The position numbers and the translations under genes are program-made. Below, piece by piece: positions 38,517 to 55,656 of a stretch of 64,000 bases of DNA; position 1 is the stretch's first letter; each line of letters starts with the position of its first letter. Where the stretch lies: positions 20,756,107-20,820,106 of the forward strand of contig CM038722.1 in assembly GCA_021613375.1 (NCBI GenBank), given 5' to 3'. The notes under the pieces are model-generated. The model was not told where the DNA came from and searched no databases. It saw nothing but the letters and a program-made list of their open reading frames with translations. Origin of the DNA: Megaleporinus macrocephalus (lineage: Eukaryota; Chordata; Actinopteri; Characiformes; Anostomidae).

Positions 38517-39685
38517 GAAAATAAACAAACTGTTGATACAGTGTTCGATTAAGGATGAATATTTAGATCTCGTTATGCTATTTGATGAAAGTATTTACCA
38601 CTGCTTGACAGTTTACTTGTCTGAAAAAGTAAGAAAACGATATTATAACTTTCTCAAGATAGAAATGGGTGCAAGAACATTGGTGAACAACTAAACCTGA
38701 GCTGAATTACAGCTGCAGCAGTTATTAGTATTGGTAGGATTAAAAGGGCCACGCTTCTCACTCCAACAACGCTTTGTAGGAAAGTAATGTTCCAAAACAA
38801 CAAAGATCTTAAACTTGTGGCGCAAAGCACAGTCACCTGGACAAGTATTTTCACCCAAAGCCTGAAGAAAACTTTAAGGGATTAGTACAGTGGACAGTAG
38901 AGGAGCATAACTCCTAACGGAGAACAGCTGAAAATAATCATCTGTGAATAACAGCAAGATATCTCTGCACAGATTTGTGCTACATCTGTCTCATCTTTCC
39001 TAAACAGGCTAGAACAACAAAGGTGGAAATCTATAATATTTCATAACACATAGAGTCCCAGTAGTGAAGGGTGGACTGCTTTCTGCTGCAATTTCTTTTA
39101 ATGTATGAACCCTACAGTTTGACCTTCAATCATTTTGTTCTTTAGATTAAAAAGAAAGTTGTACTGGACCAAAATAATTAGTTTAAACAATTCCAAAACC
39201 TTTTAGTGAAATTGTGTTTTTGTTGTGTATTGTTCAGGGTTGGTTTCCAGACATTTGCTGAACTATGCAACACTCTAAATAAGATTCTCCAAACGAATTA
39301 ACAAATGTTTACTACTCCTCTGATTTCTAAACCGATTCCTGCTCTTTTCTTTACACGGTTTTGAATTAGCGCTTTCACTGAAACTAAAAGTTTTATGTTG
39401 TATTATTATTATAAGACACTGATGTAAAGATTTGCTGATTAGTTTTTTGTTTTTTTTTTTGGCACGAAGCAAAAACTTTATATTGGCCACCAAGCTGCCA
39501 TCATTACAGAACACACACATACCTACACACCTTTCAGACCCCTTCTACAGGGGTCTCCACAGCGAGTCAACTCACATGCTAGATTTGGACAACAACACAC
39601 ACTCGCGCACACTCTCACACCTACAGGCGATTTAGGGTGAACGAACAACCTAACATGCATGTGTTTGGAGGAAACTGGGTGATCC
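38517..39685. other. Non-coding, no gene recognised
   Basis: No gene or strong repeat signal. Confidence 0.4.
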
Positions 39686-39689
39686 ACAC

Positions 39690-39907
39690 ATACCAGTGCA
39701 TCACACACTAATACACCACCACCACGTCAGCGTCACTACAGTACTGAGAACGATTCCCCACCAAATAGTACTTGCTCTAGGGTGGTCCTGTGGGGGGCCT
39801 GATAGCTGAAGAGCAAGGTAAGGGTGGGATAACAAAGTATACAGAGAAACAGATGGACTACAGCCTGTAATTGTAGAACTACAAAGTTCATTTTTATGGC
39901 AAGGTTA

Positions 39908-39969
<62 letters not shown>

Positions 39970-40060
39970 TATTTTCACCAGTTAGAAAACCAGATATCAT
40001 TAAAACAGATGTAAATAAGCATAAATACAATACACAGTAGCATTTCAACTTGAAAATCTT
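39690..40060. repeat. CACCACCAC-family repeat downstream of cbr1, containing an (AT)n tract
   Basis: The same block in the same orientation is present at about 41745-41945 in cbr1 intron 1, including CAGATGTAAATAAGCAT and ATACAATACACAGTAGC at the right end. Here it carries an (AT) tract of about 56 bp at 39911-39966. AAATAAAAG on the minus strand near 40050 may be the cbr1 poly(A) signal. Confidence 0.65.
39911..39966. repeat. (AT)n microsatellite
   Basis: A pure TA dinucleotide run. Confidence 0.95.
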
Positions 40061-40720
40061 TTATTTAGTTTACAGTTACAAGCTGTGGATGCAGACGAAG
40101 GTAGAAAGGCACGAATCTGATTGAATTATAACCTATGCAGTACCATGCAGAAGTTGTTCATTTATTTAGTGTCCAGCAGTCAGAATGGCCATTAAGTGCA
40201 GGCTGTTTATTTCTAAGGACCTCAACATCATTTCATGTGTTTGGGATCATAAGAACATCTAAGAATTAACTTTGGAAGTATTTCAAAGTTTAAAGTATGG
40301 AAAAATATCCCTGCAGATTTCAAACTGAAACACACTGGACACACTAAACATGGACAACTATTATATAGTTGTTGAGGCTTCTGTATAACTTTCTGTTCTT
40401 AAACTAAAAAAATAAAATCATCATTTAGTTAAATTAACGGAACATACAGTTGTACACAGTTCTGTATATGTTGTGATTAGACAATTATTATTTGAACGTT
40501 AGTTATAACTCTAATTCTAATGCAAAAAAGCTGCCCTTGTTGACCTTTCTAAATAAACCCGTAACCTAGACACTGAGTAGTACATGAGGACTGAGACCCT
40601 GACCTGATAAATGGCTCCCTCTGTAACACAAACAGGGGTCATGAAATTGACGACTTGTGCACTATATGTACAAACAGGGAAGCCTTTTGGAATCAGCCAT
40701 ACAAACACACACCCACTGCT

Positions 40721-45683
<4,963 letters not shown>

Positions 45684-45689
45684 GTCTGG

Positions 45690-46110
45690 AGTAGTAATGA
45701 AACAGCAGGCGAGCAGAAGTTAACCAGCAAGTACGGCTAGACGAGCAACGTCTGTCATGAAGGTGCTCACCGCAGGTGCTGCGCGAGCAAAGTACGCACA
45801 GAAACGTGCTGTAACGAGTCCCGTGCAAATTATATATACAAATGAACGCATTAAAATGAATTAAATATTATTATAAACATCAGTTACATACCGTTTCGGA
45901 GTGTACAGTGAGTGCTCTCACACAGACGGGCAGCCTTTCTGCGCAGAATCACACAACAGCTGCGCTCGGTCTGCGCAAGCCTCCAGTACGCGATCTGTAT
46001 AACATGGAGATCTTCTACTTCAGCCGAGATCTGGGAGGAGCACGTGTGAGGATCGGCGGTGACGCAGCTGGACGTAGCTGACGCGCTGGCGTCACCAGCT
46101 TTCAAACCCA
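45690..46110. promoter_or_regulatory. cbr1 promoter region, originally bidirectional with setd4
   Basis: This lies between the cbr1 ATG and the setd4 remnant and is homologous along most of its length to 49396-49760, upstream of the working setd4. Conserved blocks include AAGTACGCACAGAAACGTG and the GTGACGCAGC site at 46059-46068, which fits the TGACnnnGC antioxidant-response core. The latter site is also preserved in the other copy (49722-49731). Regulation by NRF2 is known for mammalian carbonyl reductases; here it is an inference. Confidence 0.55.
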
Positions 46111-46519
46111 TAGTAGACATTTAATTCATTGATCTTTTTTAAATTATGTTAAGTTAAATTAAAGTCCTTTACAGTCAAATTAGTAGCAACAACCCTCAAA
46201 AGAAAGTCACGGACTATAAAACATATGTTGTAGTTGTGGTGTGTTTTCGTCTTTTTGCCGTCACAGTGTAAAGGACTCTGTACTGGTTTAACTGTTGCTC
46301 TGGGACTGATTCCAGAGGTATTTGATGGTTTCCTAATAGGATCTCAAGGTGTCCTACAAGAAACTAGTGGTCTCTAACTGTAAATATTACACCAGTTCCC
46401 ATATGATCTTTTTCTCCCAGCAGAGTAGTTAAGCAGGTTTTGTGTTCTGACTAAACTTGGTGGTGTAAGTTCAGTACAGAGTTGCAATACAGTACAGTCC
46501 TGGATTTGTGTCCCTTTGA

Positions 46520-46595
46520 TTACACTGTCACTTAAGAAGGTGTCTTAAAAAGAAAGGCCTCCGTTCTCAGACCCTGATACCACCCAGTGTCTCAG
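46520..46595 (+). pseudogene. Decayed setd4 exon 2 (left copy of the duplicated pair)
   Basis: This aligns with setd4 exon 2 (50238-50333), keeping TGTCTTAAAAAGAAAGGC and a translation LRRCLKKKGLRSQTLIPP against LRRWLKKQGFISQSLIPA. The acceptor AG has become GA and the donor GT has become AT. About 20 internal bases are missing. Flanking intron DNA is also homologous (46440-46519 to 50170-50237, and 46596-46690 to 50334-50440), so this is a genomic duplicate and not a retrocopy. No later setd4 exon is visible in this copy. Confidence 0.85.
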
Positions 46596-47736
46596 ATTGC
46601 AGAATAACTCAAACTTTCCAGCCAGAGTATGTGTGATAACAGTAGTGATGGTAACGTGGTTTGTTTTCTGCCTAGTTACAGTACAAGGACTAAACAGTCT
46701 ATTATCTTGTTACTCCTTGTCCCAAATCTCCACAGAATTTAGTTGTCCAGATGTAAACAGTCCTACTGATTGCTTAAATACTCTCTAGAGTAGTTGCACT
46801 GTAGAGACACTTCAGATTTCTTAACAGCTATGCTGGTAGTAATCAGGGTCACTAAATGGATGCGTTTACATGCATTTATATTCTGATCATAATTAAATTT
46901 CTGCAGTTATCTGATTATCCAAGTGGCCATGTATGCAGCACATGTTGTATACAGCATAATTTGACCGGTTTATGATTTTTTAAAGAAACAATATAATAAA
47001 TTGTGAAATCTCAAAATTCACCCCAGTTTGAAAGACAAATATAACCAGGGGAAATGTTTTACGTAGGGGTAGAATTCAGACAATATGAACATTACACCAG
47101 GCTTTTATCCATGCTTACTACTGACCTCTATAATAATAATAATAATAGTAGTAATAATAATAAAAATGATGATAACATTTTTGTAGCATGTTTTATGTGT
47201 TAGTAGCTCTACAGAATAATAGGCAAACAATTGGAAAAACTTAAAACCTAAAATATTTAATATATCTTATTAAATGAATTATATCTAAATGGCTCTGTTA
47301 ATGGGGAGGAACTGGTTGTGCATGTTACTGGTGGCAGAGATATTTGGTCATTAAAGCCACCTCAGCTTGGATTGCGGAGCGTGTTGTATCTGCCACCATT
47401 ATAAACAAGCACCGAGATACCTTTACTGGTGAACCATTGAAGCAGCAGCTCCTCATCTATGCTGCATTAGTAGGAGAACAACAAGGAGTCGGTTGCTATA
47501 TGTTTTGGCTGCTATCTGTTACAGTCCTATTATCAAGTCCAGATTTATGATTGCAGAATTGTTCACACCTTTGTGCTCTTGAGTGTGCATAGATTCTGTT
47601 CTTACTTACTGATCTTGAATGAGAAACAGTTGTTGAATATCAGAATATTCTTGAAAATTGCACGTTTTCAGAAGCATAAAATATAAAAATAGAAAGTATT
47701 AATGAATCAGATCTCAATGCCTGTACGAAACCATTT

Positions 47737-47992
47737 TATATATCGTCAATGTCCAAAGAAAAACATGTATCTCAATTTTTGGAGATTTCTACAATTCTAC
47801 ATGATTTGAACAGAAAAGCTAATGTATACATTGTGTAAAATTATGATGAATAGACCAATAGAAATGGACCAAAATAGCTTGGAAAAAAATCTGTTTGCAC
47901 TGACTTACATTGAAAGTAGAGTAAGTTTTTGGTCTCTCCTGTAAAGTTGCCATTTCAGAGATTTGTTTTTTATTGGACAGTGACGATATATT
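47737..47992. mobile_element. Copy of the GTCGCTGTCCAAT MITE family
   Basis: The ends ATCGTCAATGTCCAAAG and TTATTGGACAGTGACGATA are inverted repeats. The size and interior match the 38262 copy. It sits in intron 1 of the cbr1 pseudogene. Confidence 0.75.
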
Positions 47993-48224
47993 CATGCAAA
48001 ACTGGTCTAGGATTGTTACGCTACGGAGTTGGTTGTCACAAATGCACTGCATGTCTTCTAATATAATCTGGATTATATACTAATCTAATTTAATCCAATG
48101 TTTAATCATAATAATGAATAGTATAGATTTAGATATCAGACACTTGGTTGGTCAGATAAGAGAGATAGAGTGGAAAAGTGTGACAAACAACATCTAGTTG
48201 TACCTTCTTTAGCGTTGCTATCCA

Positions 48225-48500
48225 GATTTCAAACAGAGACTCTTTTCTGTGGTATTTAGTTTATTAAACTGTAAATACTGTTTGATCAGAGGAGGATGGG
48301 TCTCCCCTTGTGAGTCTGGTTCCTCCCAAGGTTTCTTCCTCCAGTTGAGGGAGTTTTTACTTGACACTGTAGCCTCTGGTTTGCTCACTGGGGGATATAT
48401 GTTGTAACTGTCTGTTTTCAAAACTCTGTAAAGCTGCTTTGAAACAACATCGTTGTAAAAAGCGCTATATAAATAAACTTGACTTGACTTGACTTGACCT
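48225..48500 (+). mobile_element. Non-LTR-type element 3' end with ACTTG tail
   Basis: TCAGAGGAGGATGGGTCTCC, CAAGGTTTCTTCCTCCAGTT and AAAAGCGCTATATAAATAAA are the conserved blocks of a widespread fish element. It ends in four tandem ACTTG units. Copies occur at 60440-60905 and, reversed, at about 1105-1170. Confidence 0.65.
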
Positions 48501-48682
48501 TCTGCCCTGGAGTTGTTAGATCCAACAGTTAATCAAGACCTTCAGGAGCTTCTGAATATCAGAGCCAGGTCTGCTGATACTTGAAACTCAGCTCTGCAGG
48601 GTGGTACATCACCAGGACCAGGGTGGGCCCAAGTCTATTTGAACTGAGGAGATCTCTCACTCTAAATACTATCCCTACGTTG

Positions 48683-49310
48683 CAAGGGCGTAGGAGCGGG
48701 TTCAACATTGGGGGGACACATTTGCTAATATGAATGAAAGCCCACCCTATCTCCTAAAATATTACCTATAAGCTAATTCCACTGTAGGTAAGGTAGTAAA
48801 TCACTGTATGTAGTGTGGCATAGATCAACATATGTGGAATTACAGTAAAATACATATAAATAAACAAAATACAACATTATCTGTACGTCTGTTTATTATT
48901 AGATAAATCCAATTAAAGCTCACCTTACAAACTAAACAAGATACTCCACATTACATGGTACTGCTATAAGAAAACTTTTAAACTATACATGCAATGTCTG
49001 GATTATATACACATATAACCCAAAACAAGTTTGTATGCTCTCTCCAGGAGCTGAGCTGTAGGCATTTAGACCCATGGTCTATGATAGAGAGCCAAACTAT
49101 TTTCTTCTCTTCATTCACAGCCATAGCAGTCTGCAGTTTGGGACGTGTCCAGAGAGTAATGTAACTTTATGTTTCAGAGTGTTTTCTGACAAAAATGTAT
49201 ATAAACGTTATCTGAACCCAAACCCTCCCAGTCTGTTACCATAACAACACATTATACTAAGGCCATTTTTATTCCAGTATATATTGTCATCGTTGCTATT
49301 CATGACTGTA
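48683..49310. mobile_element. Insertion splitting exon 1 of the cbr1 pseudogene
   Basis: The cbr1-like exon 1 sequence runs to CCTACGTTGC at about 48682 and resumes with ATGAGGACGTCCACACATCC at about 49312; the intact gene is continuous there. The intervening DNA starts GGGCGTAGGAGCGGGTTC and is AT-rich, with no ORF and no clear terminal repeat. A transposon is the likely source but the class is unknown. Confidence 0.6.
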
Positions 49311-49395
49311 ATGAGGACGTCCACACATCCATACTGATTCTTGAAGAAAGCTCGGACCACTGTCAGCCGTTCACGAAGACCACTCTGCCAGCCGA

Positions 49396-50041
49396 GTATT
49401 AATAAACAGCAGGAGAGAAGATCTCAACCAGCAAGTCTGGCTGAACGAGTAACGCCTGCTGTATGTAATTAAAGTGCTAACCGCTACTGCTGCAGGGGCA
49501 AAGTACACACAGAAACGTGTTGTAACTCGTACAGTGTAAATTATAATAAAACATAAACGCATTAAATTGCCAATTAGTTGGCTGTAAACAATAACAAGCT
49601 ATTTGCGCGCAGAAGTGTTTAAAGTGTTTAAAGCGTGCGCGATTCCCGGAGTGCGATCCATACAGCATGGTGATCGCCTGCTTCCGCTGAGAACTGTGAG
49701 GGATCTGTTTAGAGATCGTCGGTGACGTAGCCCAGCGTAGCTGACGTGCTTACGTCAACCAGCTTGGAGCCGCACATGGAGTGTGAGGCGTAGAAAGAGT
49801 AGTGCAGCTTATTAACCTTCATTTAAACTAACATTATTAAACTACTATGTTATGATAGTATACGCGAATAATAATTAGACAGTGTTAATTATGGAATATA
49901 AGATATTGGTACGGACACTTAGTTAGTCTGGGTTAACGGGTTAGCTGCACAAGTTAGCTAGCTAGCTTCATGTTTATGTTTATGTCTCCCTCCGGTTCAG
50001 TAAAATATGTTCCAGGTACATCACCCAGCTCATAAAACAAG
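49396..50041 (+). promoter_or_regulatory. setd4 upstream region, copy of the bidirectional promoter
   Basis: The left part (49396-49760) is homologous to the cbr1 promoter at 45690-46110, including the GTGACGTAGC site at 49722-49731. Several TGACG/CGTCA-type motifs follow (GCTGACGTGCTTACGTCAAC around 49740), which resemble CRE half-sites. The rest, up to the setd4 ATG at 50042, is AT-rich and probably 5' UTR or first intron. The transcription start is not determined. Confidence 0.5.
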
Positions 50042-53000
50042 ATGAATAACAGAAGTGGAAGAAGATCAAGGAAAAAGAGGAGGAAAAAACGAGAAGATGC
50101 TCAAAGTGGTACTGTTTAGTATTATACTATATAACATCCTGACAGAACTTCTAGCTGAACTCGGTTGAGAACTTCTAGCTGAACTCGGTGGTGTCAGTGC
50201 AGTAAATTCCTTCTAACCTGTTTTTGTGTCCTTCCAGTTACATTATCACACGAAGCAACTTTTGTGGATCTGAGAAGGTGGCTTAAAAAGCAAGGCTTTA
50301 TTTCCCAGTCCCTGATTCCAGCCAGGTTCTCAGGTAGTAGAGTAACTAAACTTTCTAAGCAGAGGTATGTGTGGTGATGATAATGTTTGTTTTAATGTAA
50401 TATAAGTTGTTTTTCTCTCTAGATACAGGAAGAGGACTGATGGCCACAGAGTCCATAAAGGTGAAGTCTCTGTCTATGTAAACGTACAGTTTTGTTTCAT
50501 TTAAACAAATTTTAAATCTTAATGCATTGCTTTTGTTATTTTCCTATGTATAGGCCAATGATCTGGTGATTTCCTTACCTGAGAGGTGCTTGTTGACTAC
50601 AAGTACAGTTCTGAACAGTTACATGGGGGATTATATTAAGAGGTGACATTACCTACACCGGCATCCACAGTAACATACCTGTTAACTGTTTGGTCATTTA
50701 TTACAGGGTAAAACAATGATTTATTATAATTTTACTGCACTAAATATAATTCAGGAGCATTTAATGCAAAAAAGTATGTAGGAAGACAATCAATCAGTAA
50801 AAAACCAACAAAATTGAGATTTTCAGTCTAGGTTCCTGTCATATTAAGCACGATTTATGATATAATATATTATTTAAAAGACAAACTCTTTATCTTTCAG
50901 GGTATCTGTTAAAAGTCAAAGCCTTTGCCCTTACTTTTTGATTTTTTAATACATCACCATGTGCCAGAGTGCCTTTCAGCCACCTTCACCTATAACTTAG
51001 AGACCTCATGTGATCCTGATACTGTGCTTCACTTGGAAATACCTCATGCTGTGAAAGAAAAATACTCTATGACTTGTGTTTCACTTTATCTTCCAGTTAA
51101 TCAGGATACAAACAGGTGATTCAATCAAATGTAGCAGAGATTAGATTAAAAAGAGTACAAAAACATGTACATTTTAATTAATTGCCAAAAAACTGCAGCT
51201 ATTTTGTTAGTAAGTAGTCATTAAAATGGATTTTTCCTGTAGTTTTTAAGGCTCATAAATGTCGAGCATTGCTGTTTACAGTTGATGAGAAAAAGTGGGT
51301 GTAAAATTAAAATATAAATAAACAATCACAAGTCCTCTGTCTATTTCCATACAGGTGGCAGCCCCCTGTGTCTCCTCTCGTGGCCCTCTGTTCTTTCCTC
51401 ATTGCTGAGAGACACTATGGAGATGCAGCAGAATGGAGCCCTTATGTTAAAGTCCTTCCGAAGTCGTACACGTGCCCGGTGTGCTTCTCAGACGACATCC
51501 TGGACCTCTTGCCTCATGATGTCCGAAAGAAGGCGGCTGATCAAAGAGAGCGGTTTCAGGAACTGTATTCTTCTTCACAGTCGTTCTTCTCGTCTCTTCA
51601 GCCTCTTTTCACCCAGCCCGTGGAGGGCCTGTTTACCCAGGATGCATTTCGGTGGGCATGGTGCAGTGTGAACACACGTACGGTGTATATGGAGCATGCC
51701 CAGAGTGATTTTCTCTCAAGGGAGAAGAATGTCTTTGCCCTGGCGCCATACCTGGACCTGCTGAATCACTGTCCTGGCGTACAGGTGAGAGGCTTGTTTG
51801 TGGAGACTGTGTCAGATTATGGAACCCAGTATTTAGATTTTCCAGTTAGAGCAATGGTTGCCACATTTTAGTTTATACATTGTTTGTAGGAGTGTATGTA
51901 TTTTAATTTGTTATAATATCATAGTATCTCAATTTTGTCAGTAAAAAGAAGTGCCTGAAATGATGTGCTTTATGTAAAAGTTGATGTTTCTATTTTTCTG
52001 CCAAACAAACTAAGATGTGTTTATTATGGTGATTTGATTTTAACCACAAATTAATATATTGGCTCTAAGCTAGCGCACAAGTTAATTCGTAAACCAGGAA
52101 TGCAGTCACCCTCTATTGCAGGGTTGGCCTGTATTACCTGCAAAGGGCTGGCATTTTGGAAGGTTTCCATTTCACCAAAGCAGGAGCACACCTGTCTGTT
52201 TAAAAACTCAGACTAACTGGTTTAATGAGTTATCAGAATTAAAACCTGTGACCACACTGGCCTTTTGTGGTTGAACACCCCTGCTCTACCTTATTTATTA
52301 ATGGTAAAGACCCACTGAACTGAGTGATGGACCATTTTCATATGAAGGGCTAGATGATGACTATGTCATGGAAGGAAGATCAGCTATCCTCTAAGTGGTC
52401 AGTTTCTGTACACAGTGTCTAAAAATTCCAGCAACAGATGATGATTAATCATTAAGATTCAAACTTAAATTCATTGTTATACACATTAAAGGGGGTCTAT
52501 CATTCATATTTTCTATATTTATGATTTTTAGAATGGTACATTTTTACTTTTTAGCTCTGTATGTGTGTGTGTGTTGGGTGAAGGTGTGCCAAGTTTGCCA
52601 GTAGGTTAGCAAAAAGTACTGTAAGACATAATGTCACCATGTGACAGAGAAAAAGGCTAGAATACTAATAGTGGGTTTCAGTGAGCTGAGAAAAGTGGTT
52701 TCTGTGGGAGAGAGTTTTTCCCCTCTGACGTGTACTTTGGGCTTTATGACTTTGCAGACTGTTTACATGCTCAGAAAACCCACAAAAGCACACTACACAC
52801 TACACACTCTTTAATAAACTCAGAACATGGAACTTCCTGATACTCGTGGGGGTGTGTGTAAACGTCGCTGTCCGAATAAAAACAAGTATCTTCAACAATG
52901 TAAATCAATGGAACCAGAATGTTTTCCAAGCTGTTCTGAAGCATTTCTATTAGTCAGTCTATCCTAAAATTCTTACACAAGGCGCAGGACAGTTGTTGTG

Positions 53001-55656
53001 TTTAAATAATGTAGAAAAATGAAAATGAATGGAAACAAATGGAAAAATGTTTTTTTTTTGGAGAGTGATGATTTATATCTTAGGGGACCTACACAGTAAA
53101 CAAGCAATGGCAAACCCACCAGTTCTAATGATACTAGATAATGTTCAGAACATGGTAGTAGTGGTAGAGGTGGCAACATCAGAAAGAAGCTGGAGAAATA
53201 CAAGAAATATGAGGGACTGAAAAAGGAATAAGAGAGTGTGGACCCAAGGTAGTCTTATCACTCAAAGCAGCACTCAGGACTCAGGAACATCTTAGGAAAA
53301 TTCTAGAAATCCACAGTGACATTGCTGTGCTGCATCTCTACACCCTCAGGCCTCTGTGAAGCAGCATGAGTGTGATTATTGTTTTCCATTTTTCTTTCTT
53401 GAAAGGTTGAAGCAGGATTCAATAAGCTGACTCGTTGCTATGAGATCAGAAGTATCCAAGGCTGTAGAAAATTCCAGCAAGCTTTCATCTGCTACGGTCC
53501 CCATGACAACCAGCGACTCCTTCTGGAATATGGTTTTGTTGCTCCTGGCAACCTGCACAGTGTGGTCTACGTTGACCTAGGTGAGGCTAGAACATGAACG
53601 TCCACATGTCCAAAAGGACATAATGCCATACTAATAATTAATAAATAATATTAGACGAATCCAGTCATCTCAATAGTATGTGTACTGTAGTAGTACGTGG
53701 AAAACCATGTTGATTGGTTAGCAGTCTGAGATGCTTCTTTTCTCTGATTGTTCTTCTTAGGTTCTCTGAAGGTATGTATGAAAGAAGGAGACAGACAACT
53801 ACGACAGAAGCTCTTGTTCCTGAGGGACAATGATTTTTTAAGGTTAGTTCATCAAAGTTATTTTATAGGTAGTTACGTCTCCCAACAGCAAAATGGTTAA
53901 TAGTTGGTGCAAGTTCTAGAATTTAAAGCTAAGGTTAATCACTAGGTGTGGTTTTCAAGTTGTCTGCTTTTTCTCCTGCACAGAAACCTCACATTTGGTT
54001 TAGATGGGCCATCCTGGAGGCTGATGACCGTGCTTAAACTACTATCGCTGAAACCAGAACAATAGTAAGATGCATTAACATGGTCCACCCACGTCACACT
54101 GGGTCTGTGCCACTACAAAACATGCACTGAAAGCATAAAAAAAGCCCTATCCTTACATGGTATGTAAAACACAGTCAATGCTATCCACAGCTCCAGCTGG
54201 AAAAGTGTCCTCTTGGGGGCAGCAGTGAGCCAGGACACAGAAGAGTGTTGCATTCACAAAGCCCATACGCTATGCCAACATCTCAGGGATGACAATACCA
54301 CTGCACTGGAGAGGGTGAGCCTACTCTTTCATTGAATCTTAAAGGAGCAGTTAACAGGTCTAACGATGAATGAAAGTGAATAGCTGCCAAATAGCATATT
54401 AAATCAAGCTGGTGGTTTTGTGCATAATCATACTAGCTATTCATGTCTCTTATATGTCTATACAACAAACAACTTACTGCCTACGTTACATATCCAGGAC
54501 TTAATTAATCGCTTGTTACTGCAGAACTATTTTATTACACCTTCTAGTGTTTTTGAATTCTCAACAATAAATCTTTTGGTTGTTCCCATGTCAGCATACT
54601 CTACGTAGTGAATAGTAGATGTGTTAAAGATGACTTTATAAGTTATATATATATATATATATATAGATAAATCAGAATTTCAGCTTTTATTTCTTGTTAT
54701 CCACGATAAAAGGGGCCTAATATGCATATTTTCTATATTCATGATTTTAGAATGGTATCATTTTCAGAATGGTACATCTTTACTTAGGCTCTGTGTGTGT
54801 GAAGGTGTGCCAGACTTGCCAGTAGGCTAGCAAAAAGAACTGTAAGAGATATGTAACAGAGAAAAAGGCTAGAATACTAATAGTGAGCTTCAGTGAGCTG
54901 AGAAAAGTGGTTTCTGTGGGAGAGAGTTTTTTCCCTCTGGCGTCTACTTTGGGCTTTATGACTTTGCAGACTGTTTACATGCACACAAACTTATATAACA
55001 CGTTAAAGGTAAAGAAGAAAAACACAAAAGCATACTACACACAATAACGGACACTTGTGAGGAGACTGTGTGTATAATGCGATGTCTTTATATATACATA
55101 TAGCATCCCCCACAGTTGTCCAAGTATTAATTGTGTATTTAAGGATATTCATAAATACTTAGCATGGACCATACAGTTGATGTGCCTGACTACAATTACT
55201 AACTGCAGTCTGTCTGCTTCTGCACAATTTGTAAACCATATACTACATAATTAGTCAGTGGTAACCAGAGAACCAATGCTGACTAGTGTTATTTGGCTTG
55301 TCGAGTTCTGGTTCGTATCCCCAGCATCATAAATATTGCTGACTTAGGTTTCTAGAGAGTGGAATCTAACCAGTTAACCATTCTGAAAACTGTTTAGACC
55401 TATGCTGGTAGTGAAAACATGATTTCACTGTGGAAATCTGGGATTTGTAGTTCTGCTACTATATTTCTTGTTTATGTTCTAGTTAGCTCAGCTCAAAGAC
55501 GGCGCAGGCCAGACTCGTCTGGAACAACTTGCCGTGGTTGAAGACCTGAGACGAGAGGAGCGAGTGGTTCTCGAACGCTCGGAAGAAGTTCTCCAAAGCC
55601 TTCTGCCACAATCACTGCCATGGCAACAGGACAGCGTTCACAACACAGAACGCTAA
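50042..55656 (+). CDS. setd4: SET domain-containing protein 4, lysine methyltransferase (complete, 10 coding exons)
   Basis: A SET-domain methyltransferase of the SETD3/SETD4/LSMT type, with split SET and substrate-binding domains (family knowledge). Exons: 50042-50108, 50238-50333, 50423-50460, 50554-50642, 51355-51784, 53406-53580, 53761-53842, 53984-54064, 54191-54314, 55483-55656. All phases agree; total 1356 nt, 451 residues (human about 440). Visible: a basic N-terminus (RRSRKKRRKKR), DTGRGLM at 55-61, SYTCPVC near 125, LAPYLDLLNHCPGVQ ending at 240 (the SET NHxxxxxV core), and ICYGPHDNQRLLLEYGF from 268 with the conserved Tyr270. A leucine-rich C-terminal helix region ends the protein. 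The start is the first ATG before a continuous frame, preceded by stops. It is convergent with cryzl1. A poly(A) signal AATAAA at 56817 is plausible but distant. Confidence 0.94.
52492..52830. repeat. Interspersed repeat in setd4 intron 5
   Basis: Direct-orientation partner of 54706-55045, sharing AGAGAAAAAGGCTAGAATAC, AAGTGGTTTCTGTGGGAGAG and ACTTTGCAGACTGTTTACAT. No ORF. Confidence 0.75.
52862..53070. mobile_element. Inverted copy of the GTCGCTGTCCAAT MITE family
   Basis: It begins ACGTCGCTGTCCGAATAAAA and contains the reversed core GTTCTGAAGCATTTCTATT. Located in setd4 intron 5. Confidence 0.6.
54706..55045. repeat. Interspersed repeat in setd4 intron 9
   Basis: Second copy of the 52492-52830 repeat, slightly diverged. 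A short (TA)n tract lies just upstream at about 54646-54664. Confidence 0.75.

Larger units (their letters stand above)
47300..49395 (-). pseudogene. Decayed cbr1 copy, exons 1-2 (right copy of the duplicated pair)
   Basis: The exon 2 remnant is 47395-47300. It begins VADTTRSAIQAEV against VADTTPFGIQAEV in cbr1, then shifts frame and reaches a stop; its acceptor AG and its donor are lost. The exon 1 remnant is in two pieces, 49395-49311 and about 48682-48661, separated by a roughly 630-bp insertion. It also has a large internal deletion and has lost the start codon. Intron 1 DNA next to exon 1 is homologous to that of cbr1 (48520-48660 to 45270-45400). No exon 3 remnant was found. Confidence 0.88.

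Noticed and set aside
45884..46120. 78-codon minus-strand frame just upstream of cbr1
   Set aside because: It lies in the promoter region, is not conserved in the duplicate copy and resembles no protein.
50925..51119. 64-codon frame in setd4 intron 4
   Set aside because: Exon 4 joins exon 5 in phase without it, and it does not resemble SETD4 proteins.
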